A DNA stretch of 55,111 nt, taken from Guillardia theta CCMP2712. Taxonomy: Eukaryota > Cryptophyceae > Pyrenomonadales > Geminigeraceae. The notes under the pieces were generated by a model, which saw nothing but the letters and a program-made list of their open reading frames with translations, did no database searches and was not told the origin of the DNA. Made by a program: the position numbers and the translations under genes. Positions 20,660 to 31,777 of the stretch are shown piece by piece; the first letter of the stretch is position 1; each line of letters begins with the position of its first letter. The stretch covers positions 14,085 to 69,195 of the forward strand of contig NW_005434461.1 in the NCBI RefSeq assembly GCF_000315625.1. Direction: 5' to 3'.

Positions 20660-22645
20660 TCACGAGCGCACTTGAAATCTCCCTGCCTTGGTCACGAATC
20701 TCACTCCCTTGTACGGCTTGTACCGCTCACCGCTGCCTCCCCGTCAGGCACAGCACAAGAGAGTCTCGGTTACCTCATCGTCAGTGCATCGATCTTGAGG
20801 CCAGAAGCGCTGAACATCACAATCTGCACTCCAAGTTAGGAGAGGGACGAGGGATGGCGAGGAAGGAGGGCGGGTGAAGCGGGTGAAGGGAACGCACGCG
20901 CAGTGACAGGAAGGAAGAGCGGGGAATGAAACTTGTGTGGCTGTGGTAGGAGGAAGACGAGGACAAGGAGGAGGTCGAGAGGGAGGAAAGTCGTGATGGT
21001 GGCAGGTAGAGGAGGACGAGGAGGACACGAGCAAGGAGGGTAGAGGAGAGTGGAGATGAACAACCTTGAAGTCAACGAGGATGGTTGGCCCGCTCTCTGG
21101 CGTCTCAGTCCCTGGCACCTGCTGGAGTCTCAGCATGCAAGAACGTCCGAGAGGCTGCGAGAGTGAAAAACAAGAGCCGGGAAGTTGTAAGAAGAAAGAG
21201 AGGATGAGGACGGCGATAGGACGATAGAGGAACTAAGACGGGAAGGAGAAGGGAGAGGAGGAGGGGAGAAGGAGGAGGAGATTACGATGATGATGAGGAA
21301 AAGGGGGGGGAGGAGGAGGATACCAGAGAAACGGAGCCGTTGAGACATGGACTTTTCTCCTTGGGGACCTGCAGAACGACATCAGTCCAGCAGACGAAGA
21401 GGAAGAGGAAGCAATCATGGTAGCGTTAGAGGGAAGAGGAAGAAAAGGCTTACCTTGCCAATTTCCCACCGTAGGACCTTGGAAGCATCATCGAAGTGAG
21501 CAGTACCGTGATTCACTGTATGCAAGTGTCATGCACTGAATGATGTCTCCCTCATCGCCTCAAAAGCATGATGATCTCCATCATCGTCATCATCATCATC
21601 GTCATGTCAATCGTCATCAGCATCATCACCATCGCTCAGCATAACACAGCGCCTCTGCTCCTGTACCAGAGAGGTTGTTGGTGGCGATGTTCTTGGTGAA
21701 GGGGATGGTGATCACAACGTCCTCGATTGTCCTCCCCGCGAGGTTCGACTTGGGTCCCACCATCACGTTGACGCGCCCCGACGTGCCGCTGAAGTGAATC
21801 TGCGGCTTCACGTAGAGAGGGAGGGTGACAGCCTGCCCAGTCGTGTTGACGCTGTAGGAGGCGAGCTTGAACTTGCCGTCGGGGGGGACGAACGACATGA
21901 CCTGGTCCCTCTCGTACCTCGAGAGCCTCACACAGGGATGGAAGTTGACGTCGTCGATGATGCTCGGGTTGGTGAAGGACAGAGTCATGTCCGGCATCCC
22001 AGACAACTTGCAGTTCACCAGGACCTCCCCCGACACGTCGCAAGTCACCATGAGCCCGTTGGTGTCGATGCTGCAGTCGATCTCCTCGATGATGTCCAGG
22101 TAGATCTCGTTGTTCGTGTACTTGACTCCCTTCCTCCTCCACCAGATGCTGCTCAGCATGCCCTCGGGCAGGTCGCTGTTCAGGTTGCTCTTGTCGCTGA
22201 CCCCCATGCTCGTCGCCACACGCCCGAGGATGGTGGGAGGGACGATCATCGTCTTGAGGACGTTGGGTTCGGTTGTCATCGGGATCCCGTTGTCCATCAT
22301 CTCGTCCATGATCTGATACACAGTGATGAAGTTCTCCTTGATGCTCTCCTCGCTGACTTCGTTGAAGTAGTCCCTGAACACGTCCACCACCCGGTGAAGG
22401 AACTCAGTGACGAGCAGCGGGATGACATCTCTCTGTACGACGGCGATGAAGAACATCCCGTATCGCTGCACGTGGATCACGTAGTACTTGGGTGTAACCA
22501 TCACCGGCTTCACCTCCGACGGGTTCGATGCCTGCTGTACCTCATTCCAGAACAACTCGCAGCAGGTCCTGCTGATGTATCCCCTGTAATGCTTCTCGAT
22601 GATGACCTCTCCCGTAGGAGACATGACAAAGATCGAGTTGATCAT
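20660..22645 (-). CDS. AP3M: AP-3 complex mu (medium) subunit
   Basis: Six exons: 22645-21667, 21515-21454, 21368-21324, 21118-21065, 20823-20774 and 20732-20660. All junctions are GT-AG and agree in phase, giving 420 residues, the usual length of AP-3 mu. The N-terminal longin-like domain starts INSIFVMSPTGEVIIEKHYR. The hinge has VPPTILGRVATS and WRRKGVKYTNNEIYLDIIEE. The mu-homology domain includes KLSGMPDMTLSFTNPSIIDD, FHPCVRLSRYERDQVMSFVP, VLRWEIGK and the C-terminal YKPYKGVRFVTKAGRFQVRS. The WRRxGVKYTNNE and KLSGMPDLxLSF signatures separate AP-3 mu from mu1, mu2 and mu4. The protein sorts cargo with tyrosine- or dileucine-type signals from endosomes/trans-Golgi to lysosome-like organelles, with delta, beta3 and sigma3 partners that are not in this window. 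Confidence 0.97.
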
Positions 22646-23692
22646 GCTCGCTCCTTCTCACGCTTCTGCTGCCCGGCAGGCAGCTGCTCTCTCTCCACAA
22701 ATCTTCTTCTGCAGACCAGACTGTTCGTGCACAAAACCCTGCGAGATCAAAAGTGTTCAGATGTTGCCATTGAGGAGGGGAAAATCGAATTTTTCAATAT
22801 GCAGGAGAAAATTACTCCTACTCCTTCTGGTGACATTCCTCTACCTCCGCTGAACTGTGCGTCTGAATGCATATATTTTTCCTGTCATCATAAGGCATTC
22901 TCGAGCCAATCGACTTCTGACCTCTCCACTCGGAACTATGTCTCTTGACTTTGTTTGTATCTCTGCCTCTGTCTTCATCAGTGCCTGCCTGCCTGCCTGC
23001 CTCTCCGCCTCTTCTCTTTGCCAATTTAACTGCTTTTCCGTGAGGTCCCACCTGCTACTCTTCCTGCCTCCTCCTGCAACTTATCTCAGTTCCTGACTCC
23101 TCCTCCCCTCCTGATCCTCCTCGTCCTCGTCCTCGTCCTCCTCCTCCTCCTCCTCCTCCTCCTCCTCCTCCTCCTCCTCCGCTCCTCCGCATTATCGCCG
23201 CGTGTCTGCTGCGTCACTCAACCATAAAAAGGCAGAAAATTTCAATTGAAAAAATGCTTTCAGAAATTTTACTGTCCCAAAATCTTTTTTTTGAGTTTTT
23301 CTTTTTCTGGCTTTTACAAAATGTTTTTTAACAGTAGGCCCGCTCAGCTTGCTTGGGTTGATGAACCATGCTGGAACCATGAAGACGGGTGGGGCAGGGA
23401 GGAGGGGGAGAGGAGAGAGGAGAGAGGAGAGAGGAGAGAGGAGAGAGGAGAGAGGAGAGAGGAGAGAGGAGAGAGGAGAGAGGAGAGAGGAGAGGGGCCT
23501 GAAGGTCCTTCAGGGGATGATGCGATCGGACTCTCAATGGAGTGGGTTAAGAGGCGAAAGGATGATGATTACTCAGAGCAGAGAGGAGAGTGATGAGAGG
23601 GCTGGGAAACTCATGAGACAAGACGCGGCCGACCAGCCATCTGCAAACTTGCGCCGGAGAGGGTGACAGTCGATTGTGCTTTTCGGTTCAAG
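22646..23692. other. divergent intergenic region with simple repeats
   Basis: Lies between the starts of AP-3 mu (minus) and the CLU-LRR gene (plus), so it should hold both promoters. It has CCTG repeats at 22983-23005, (TCC)n at 23139-23182, an A/T-rich patch at 23225-23335 with T-runs, and a tandem GAGAGAG array at 23406-23495. Open frames over the arrays are compositional. Confidence 0.6.
23406..23495. repeat. GAGAGAGGA tandem array
   Basis: About eleven near-perfect copies of an 8-nt unit (GAGAGAGG) lie 200 bases upstream of the CLU-LRR start codon. This is a pure purine strand. Confidence 0.9.
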
Positions 23693-26600
23693 ATGGATAA
23701 GTTACGGAACGCCATCGATGGCAAGCAGGGGCAAGGGAACAAAGTGACAACTAAGAGCGGACACATCTCAGACGTGAAGTTCGAGCCGAACCTTCCCCTG
23801 CTCGAAGATGACGACGTGCCTAGCGAGCAGTACGAGTTGGACAAACTCGATGAGGAGCTACAGAGGAGCAGGACGAAGAAGAGCCTGCTGGCAACACCGT
23901 CAGGGATGATGCGGGACAAGCTGGATTCGCTGCTGAACAAGAGGTTGGAGGAGAGGATCAACCAGCTGAGAATCTTTCGGACACAGATAGCAGAGATCCA
24001 ACTGAAGAACAAGAGAGACCAGCTGGCGAAGTCGATCGAGATCAAAAAGGTCGTCGACAAACTCGCACGGACGAAACAGAGGCTGCAGGATGTGATGGAA
24101 GAGCTGAAGCAAGAGCGATCGGAGGAGCTGACCCAGCCAAGAGAGGTTTGCTTCCACCTCTACAACTCTTGTCCTCATGCCATGACAGGTCAGGCTGAGC
24201 GCTGCCAACGCGGTGCAGCATGTGAAGAGGACCTCTGTGCTACCAGCCAAGAGGCCCGACGCCTATCACTTTGTTGATGAGAGGAAGAGCGTCGTTGGGT
24301 CTCTGAGAAACGAAGGGGAGGGGAACCAGTGGGGGATCGGCATCACAGGAAACAATGACGCGTCGCAGATTCCTGTGCGGTCAGTGTTCAGACCAAGACG
24401 AGGAGCTAACATGAGGCTGGAGGCCAGAGACTGGAACGAGGAGTTTCAAACCAACATCAGGAGGATCAAGAGCAGATTCCTTGAGACAAAGTTCACAACC
24501 CTCGCCAAGATCGGGAACATGCAGGAGCATTTCGTTCAGAATGTGCTGTCCATCGGGAAGAGGATCGTGGAGGAGATAGCGTTGCCCTACGTGCAGAAGA
24601 GCATCAAACCAACAGCCATGCCTCTTGCTTTCAAAGTTCTCAGTGCGCTAGATCGCAATGACGTCCTCAAGGAGTTTGTGTACGATGCCGACGAGTGGCG
24701 CCCGATCTATTGCCACAGCAACATTGTGTTTCAAGTAGCGGCTGACGACTCTGATGTACATTGCTATCTGTTTGAATCGCTTGTTCTCACCCCTTGCTAG
24801 TTCTTCGGAGGTACTGAGGCAGCAAGCAAAGCCTTGTCAAACGAGTTCAGAGCCATCGAGTTCCTCTCGAAAGAATCGTACGAACACGATGTTTGCGTTC
24901 CCCTGTCAGCCTTGTTCTGCTACCTGGGACACAAGATTCTTGCCACTGCAGTGCTGCCTGGGATGGCTGACCCCAAGGACATGATGGATATATTTGCAAA
25001 AGAAGATGATCAAACAGAGACGGTTGCCACAGCTTGGGATAACGCAAAGGTAAAGCAAGTCGCCTTCCACAATATCACACGATGACGTTTGTATGGCAGG
25101 ACTCTCTGCAAAGGAGCCTCCGCAAGCTGGGAATCTCTCTGAATCTCAAGCCGCATGTCATGATGGTGGATGGCGAGCAAGAGCATGTTCACCTCGTCGC
25201 TGACTTGCAGGCCTTCATCGGCAAAGACAAACGGAACTACCTCATGAGCTGCTCCCGAGTCCTCCCGCCAGAGCCCCCGACCTATCCGATCGATTCCGAG
25301 AGGTATCATCTGAGCAGGTTCATGCGGCCCGAGCTGCTTCAGCTGAGCTCCTCCCCCATCAATGCCGATTGCTTCTCGAGCTTCGTGGGCAAGGATGCGA
25401 GGAGAGACAACGCAAACTGCAGAGAGCTCTTCAACTTCATGCGGAGAAACATCTGCCCCTTCGTTGCCAGCTACCTCGACTCTCACGGGTATGACTTCCC
25501 GGACTTGATCAAGTCTCTTGCCTCCATCCTCCATCGCAACGGGATCAACGTTCGCTTCCTGGGGATCGTGGGTTCCTACTGCAAGAACGAGAGGACTGTC
25601 TGCATGGTGGCGTCGGAGATGGTAGCGCGACTTGTCAAGAGCAAACTGAGAAAGGATTGGCGCAGCATGGTGGACGAGGGTAAGAATCAGCCCCTGGACT
25701 CTCGCAGCTGCACTGCAGACGTTTACAGCTCCTTGTTCGAAGCGCAGGAGAAGGAGACTGAGTTCTGGTCCAACGTTGTTCAGAAGCGAATGAACGAAAA
25801 GTTCCCGGGGTCACTCGCGCTCGCTAGGAATCGACCATGGAGGACGCTTTGCGACATGAAGTTGGTCATCGACAGACTCTCCTCCATGACCGGCATCACC
25901 TTCCGTGAGGATCCCTGGGAAATCTTCGGGAAGCGCGGGAGAATTCTAGCTCATGACGTCATCAAGACCGAAGAGAGGATCCGAGTCGTCAACCTCGTGC
26001 CCATCGAGTGCCTGAGCGGCTTCGAGCTCCTTGCTGAGGCCCTGCGGATCTCTGACTTTGACAACAAGAAGAAGCTTGCCGCCGATGCTGTTCGCGTCTT
26101 CGAGCAGGTGAGGTACAACCCCTCGAGCGCTTTGATTGATAGCCTTGACAGGCCATCCAACACAACAACGCGATGAACCTGCAAGCAGTCACGTGCTGTG
26201 CCGACGCAAAGATGTTCCTCTCGCAGTTTCTCACCTTCTTCGACGCTCGTGCCTCGTTGGACGAGGCTGAAGAGCTCTACCGACGTTCCTTGTGCATCCG
26301 ACCTCAGATCACCGAGACGCTTCTCAGACTTGGCGACCTGCATGTCCAGCAGGCAAAGCTCTCGCGCATCGAGGAGACGGCGGCACGTTTGCGGGCAAGA
26401 GCAGGAGCAAGGTATCTGCAGGGGATGCTCTACCAGTGGGAGAGAGACTACGCGACGGCAAACAAGGTTGTGCACAAGCTCGATCACTTGTTTCAGTTGT
26501 CTCGATCAGACTTCGCGGCCGTGAGCGTCGCGTCTAACAAGTTCTCGGACTTCAAGAACTTGAACTTCTCCTCCTCGCCGGACGTCGGGGCTAACGCGAT

Positions 26601-27897
26601 CCGACGATCCATCGGGAAGGTCCCTGTGGTGGAGGACATGTGCATGGCAAACTGCCAATACTGCGACGACTCCGTCCTCTCGTACATCATCCCCAAGTCA
26701 AAGCGAACATTGACAGCCCTAGACGTGAGCGGTTGCCCCGTGACAAGCGAGTCGATCATTGTGCTGGCGCAGCTGAAGAACTTGCAGAAGCTGGTGGTGG
26801 ACAACTGCTTGCTGATCGAAGACAAGGCATTGATGGAGGTGTTTCAGAAATGTACAAACTTGCGGCACATCTCTCTTCGCTCTGTTCCCAAGGTCTCTAA
26901 TCAGAGCGCATTCTACATCCCCAAGTTCTGCCGGCAGCTCCAGTACTTTGACATGAGTCACAGCCCCCTCATCACCGGCGCCGCCCTCAATGAGATCGCG
27001 CAGGTGTGCAGTCAGATGGTGGAAGCCTTTGCCCAAGACTCCTACACCATGGACGACGTGCCCGTCATCAGCATCGGTAAGAACTGCCCTGCTGTCCGGA
27101 CTCTCGACTTCCGCAACTGCGTCAAGTTGTCCAGCCTGTCAATCAAATCTTGGAAAGGACGGTTGAAGAAGCTAGAGACGCTGATACTGGAAGGATGCAT
27201 CCGCCTTGATGACGCGGCCCTGCTGGCCCTTGCAGATCACGAGGCCTTTCCCAGCTTGACCCACCTGGACCTGACGTCGTGCGACTTGATTTCAACTCAC
27301 GGCCTGCAGGAGATCGTCCGGCAGCTGGTGGACCTCGAGGTCCTGCGAGTGGGCAGGTGCACCCAGATCGAAGAGCATGCGGTCAAAGCGATCGCCAAGA
27401 ACTGCCGGCAGCTGCGCGAGCTGAGCTTGGAGTCTTGTGTGGGAGTGACAGTGGGAGCAAGCGTGAAGATCGTCTCCTCCTGCACTTGTCTAGAGAAGCT
27501 CTCTTTTGCTGGCTGCCACCTGGTGGATGACACGACAGTGAGCATGATGGCGACGAATTTGACAAGGCTCGTGGAGCTGGACGTGAGCGGCTGCGAGTCT
27601 CTGTCGGAGGGGCCGCTGGGGAATGTGATCATCAACAACACGAGCTTGACGGCTCTGAACCTCTACGCGTGTCGCAAGGTCGGGAACAAGACGCTGAGGA
27701 AGATCGGGGCTACGTGCAGGAGGCTCGAGGCCCTGACCATCTCTCAGTCGAACAAGGTGAACGACAAGGGGATCATGCAGGTGGTGACAGGTTGCCCCTG
27801 CCTCAAGAGCCTGCACGCCACTAACTGCAAGAACATCTCCGACGACGCCAAGCAGCTGCTGAGCATTCAGACCCCCTGGGTCAATTTCGCATTTTAA
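23693..27897 (+). CDS. CLU-like protein fused to a cysteine-containing LRR solenoid
   Basis: Five exons: 23693-24145, 24189-24755, 24801-25049, 25100-26107 and 26152-27897. The introns are 43-50 nt, all phase 0, giving 1340 residues. Residues ~45-150 are charged and helical (coiled coil). From ~230 the protein follows the clustered-mitochondria (CLU) family: ARDWNEEFQ; then DSLQRSLRKLGISLNLKPHV and VHLVADLQAFIGKDKRNYLM, with SRVLPPEPP (the CLU core); then a helical part with LDEAEELYRRSLCIRPQITE, a TPR-like repeat. From ~910 to the C-terminus there are about fifteen LRR_CC repeats of AMN1/F-box type (LTALDVSGCPVTSESIIVLA, LKKLETLILEGCIRLDDAAL). CLU proteins act in mitochondrial distribution and bind mRNAs of mitochondrial proteins; LRR_CC solenoids bind protein partners, often in ubiquitin ligases. 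I know of no family with this fusion. The ATG at 23693 is chosen because the upstream frame is not conserved in character. Confidence 0.85.
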
Positions 27898-27964
27898 TAT
27901 CAACACGTCAGCGTCTCCTGCGCTCTCCCGCAAGCTCGCCTCAACATGGCTTGGTGGTCCCGCC

Positions 27965-30900
27965 TCACTCTGTCGACCACACCTTGAAGGTACGATCGTA
28001 GGAGGCGCTGCAGTCAAGTCATGCCTCTCTCTCCCAGCAGAACCCCAGCTCATACCTGACCACAAGATCTCCAGCTGGCGCGAAGTCAACGCACATGACC
28101 TGAGAAACGTCACTGATCCTTCACTCTCCTCCTCTACCAACCTTCTCGTCGTGTCCTGACAAAGTCTTGATCGCTGTGAAGTTTCGGAGGTTCCAAATCT
28201 TTTGCCACGTGAGAGGCACGTGGAGCGGCAGCGAAAAGCTGTACCTTGCATGTCCTGTCGTAGGAGGAGGAGATGAGGAAATCTCCACAGCTGGAGTACT
28301 TGACAGCAGACACAAGACTGCGGCAGCGTCAGCCAACCCCTGCGACCTCCTTGCGCTCACTTTGGATGGGCCGGCATCGTGTAGTAGGCCTTTCGCTTCC
28401 TCAGGTCCCACAGCCTGTACAGGGTCAGGACTCTCCTCGAGCCCTCGCACGACTCACTTGATGGTGTTGTCATCGCTGCCAGTCGCGATCTTGACGCCGT
28501 CCGGGTTGAAGTCAAGTCCCAAGATCTTGGCAGTCACCTCAGTCAACCGCATCCGTTTGACACTTGACAAGCACCTGCTTGACATGTCCCTGCAGCGTCA
28601 TGATCGACCGTCCAGTTCGAAGATCCCAGACTCTGCAGATCGCATCCAACCCGGCAGAAGCCACCAGAGCTCCATCAACCTACTCACATGTCAAGGAGAT
28701 TTCTTGTCATCCTCCTTCACCCTCCCCCCTTTCTCTTCCTCCTCTTCACCTGGAACGCGAGATTGTAGAGAGCACGCGAATGTCCCTCCTGGCACAGCAA
28801 CTCTTGCTGCGTCTCCAAGTCCCACATTCTCCAAGTCTAAGGCAACAAGCATCAACTCCCTCCATGAGGCTTCTTGATGAGCTCCCCATCCCTCCCCTCT
28901 CCTTGCTCTCTCCTGCCTGTCTCCTTCCCTCTCTTCACCTTATCGAAGCTTGTTGTCCCCAAGTACCTCCCGGAGGGGTGGAAGCCGATCCTACAGACTC
29001 TCCCTGCATGCCCCTGCAGAGAGTGTGAGACGAGGAGAGGAGGAGGAAGATCGATACCTCCAGCGTCCCGATGTCCCTGAACGAGTCGTTGCTCCACAGT
29101 TTGACCTGATCATCGACCTCATCGCCAGCAACAGCCTCCAACGATTTTACCTTGAGGTCTGCACTGCTGGTTGCAGCCGCCACAACCTTTCCCTTTCCTT
29201 CCGTGTTCCCTAGCACGACATTCATTTGCCGGCTCCTTCTGACAACTGCTGGACATACCTACTGCCGCCGAATCGAACTGAGGATGAAATTTTGCGTCTG
29301 AAGTGAACTCGTCAGCACAACGACAATCAGAAACAGACGTAGAACCAACACCTGTTAATCGCTCGGCATGCCCGTATAAGGTGAACTTCAAGTCGCATGA
29401 TGGCATTGACCAAATCTTCGCCACTCCCGACCACGAACTTGTCGCAAGAAACTAAAAGACTGTCGGCAAGTTCGCAAGGAGCAACAGAGAAGCACCTGTC
29501 CATCAGGACTGAAGCTACATCCCGATATAGGTCGAGCATCCCCTTCAAAAGCAGTCAGCTCCAAGTTAGTCCAAGAAGAACTCTAAAACCAATCTGCGAT
29601 GAAGACAAATCTAGATTTCGATACTGAGAGCACAACGTGTCATCCAAGTAGTGAAGTGGGCAAGCGACGACCTTTCCAGCCTTGTCCATGAATCTGTTGT
29701 GCTCCTGCTCTGTTTCATTGTCCTGCCGTAGAGTTAATCTTCAGGTCAGCCTGCAGTGAGAGATGATGTAGAGGAAGAGGAATAGAGGTGGAAAGGTGGA
29801 GAAGACGAGGAGTAGATGAGTTGACAACAAGCAGGATGAAGGGCAGAGAAGCACAAGTGGCAGGAGAGGACATAGAGGAGGAGAAGGGAAGTGAACGGGG
29901 AGGAGGCAGGAGAGGAGTCTAAGTTGAACTCGTGCCTCATCCATGCGGGTATCTTCGATGTCTTCCTCCGGTATTTCTCTCCCCTCTGTCATTCAGACGT
30001 CATCATCTCACCACATGCCAGCTCCTCTCCTCACACCTTTGATCGCCGTTTCGTACTCCTTCAACTTGGCCTCTTTTTTCGCGATGTAAGTTTCGAGCTC
30101 GGCCTAAATATCAAAGACAGGAATCAAATCTCGAGTTGAAATTTCAAATGAAATGTAGTGCAAAGTAGGATGAAGGATGAGAATTTTTCAAGGCTCGGCA
30201 ACCTGCTTCCTCTTTGCTATCATCGTTCTGCTCTTCGCCCTTGGTAGCGAGTACTCAGCTATCCACAACCGAGCAGTTTTCAGCTCGTCAGGTCCCTCAG
30301 TATAGAAAGTCTGCGCAAACGATGTAAACAAACATAGAGATCATGCTGAGGGGACGATAGCTTTCGTCACAGACCTCCTTCACTTGTCCATCACGGAAGT
30401 CTCGATCGTCGTCTTCGCGAGCACCAGAAACAATCTGAAGAAAGGTTATGTTTTCGAGAGAGTCATTGAGAGGTGGTCGGTACATCGTTGGCTGATATTC
30501 CTTCTTCGACTTCCTTTCTTGCAAGAATGATCTTGAGACGATCACGACGTTCAGCTGGTTTTTAGACTCAGCATGACTCTAGTTGTTATCAGCTGCAATA
30601 TCGTTGTTACCTGGCCCTTCCCCAAACAAGCAGATAGGCTCCCGAAATTTTCTGAGTTGCATCTTGACATCATGATCGTTCGTAGGAGCTGCGATGCCAA
30701 GTCACTCGTATGCTGCCACAAGATCACTGCAACTGCACCAGCAACAGTCCTCGCACGCATTTCAATCTGAAATCTGTGTAATTGCCTATCAGTCGCATAG
30801 CGTTTTCAGGCACGGATCGACTCACTTCCGAAGCATCTCATCATGCTTCTGCCTTGCTCGGAGAGTCTCCTCAGTCATTGGTACAAGAGAAGTCTTTCCT

Positions 30901-31490
30901 CCTGAGATCGACGAGATCGGCTTCTCATCCCTCCTGCCTGTAGACATAACAGTGTAAGAAGGCACCAACTTCATGATCACGTCTGCCACATCCAAGTTGG
31001 ACTTCCAATCTCTCATACATGATTTACAAGCTGTGATCATCCATGGGTGGCTATGAATAATCTCGTTTGTTATCGTTCAGCTATCCTCCACCCGCTCGAT
31101 AGGTTGAGCACAGCCTATTTCCCCTTGATCCTTCCTGCATCCTTGCCCGTCGCTGCTGCTCTCCCGCACTACAGGTACATACAAAGTCCCTTCTCCCTCA
31201 CTGTCTGGCTCTTCAACGCAGCCTCGACTGACTTCAGTGAGAACCACCCAGAGGAAGACATGACTACACTCAACGCTCTTGCGATCGAGGTACCACACAC
31301 TTCCTGTACGGTGAAAGCGCGCAGAGGAACAGGGGAGAAAAGCAGAGAACCCAAGAGGGTCGGCATAGAAACTATCTAGATCGACACAACCAGCATGTTT
31401 GTCCATTCCGCTGCTTCCCGTCGGCTCATCCTCTCCTCCTTCCTCACCTGCCAGGCCCTCCAAGCTGCCGTACTTGATCCGCTCCCCCAT
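27965..31490 (-). CDS. PRP4: U4/U6 snRNP protein PRP4 (SFM plus WD40 repeats)
   Basis: Roughly twenty short exons. Exon 1 (31490-31448) encodes [15 protein letters not shown], matching the RIxYGSLE start of PRP4. Joined in phase is [15 protein letters not shown] (acceptor near 30941), after an unusually long ~500-nt intron that might hide another exon. The splicing-factor motif follows: [20 protein letters not shown] then ERRDRL. Next are [20 protein letters not shown] and seven WD40 blades: [113 protein letters not shown] and [14 protein letters not shown]. The stop is at 27965. PRP4 stabilises the U4/U6 di-snRNP with PRP3 before spliceosome activation. An internal ATG at 30947 is an alternative start. 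An intron border near 29930 uses a weak donor (GTTCAA). Confidence 0.93.
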
Positions 31491-31777
31491 GCCGCGCGTG
31501 GCTGTCGAGGAGCAACGGTACGTAACGGGTGCATCAATAACCGTCTCAATGATTGCAACGGTCTGTAACGACCGAAAAGTCGCAAAGAAGCGATCAACCA
31601 CAAAATGGAGGAAGGAAAGGAGGAGGGGGAACCTCAGCAAGGAAGGAGATCACAAGAGTAGAGTGAGAGCTGAAATGAATACGGAAAGATTCAGAAGACA
31701 ACACGCAGGAGCGGGAAGGGGACGATGAAGATAGAAGAGCTTGCTTGTGACTTTTTCTGGAGCAGGTAGCTGTCACG

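Noticed and set aside
21794-22948. 384-codon open frame on the plus strand
   Set aside because: It is antisense to the AP-3 mu coding exon, which is fully supported; its translation is biased to Val/Asp/His as expected for a shadow frame.
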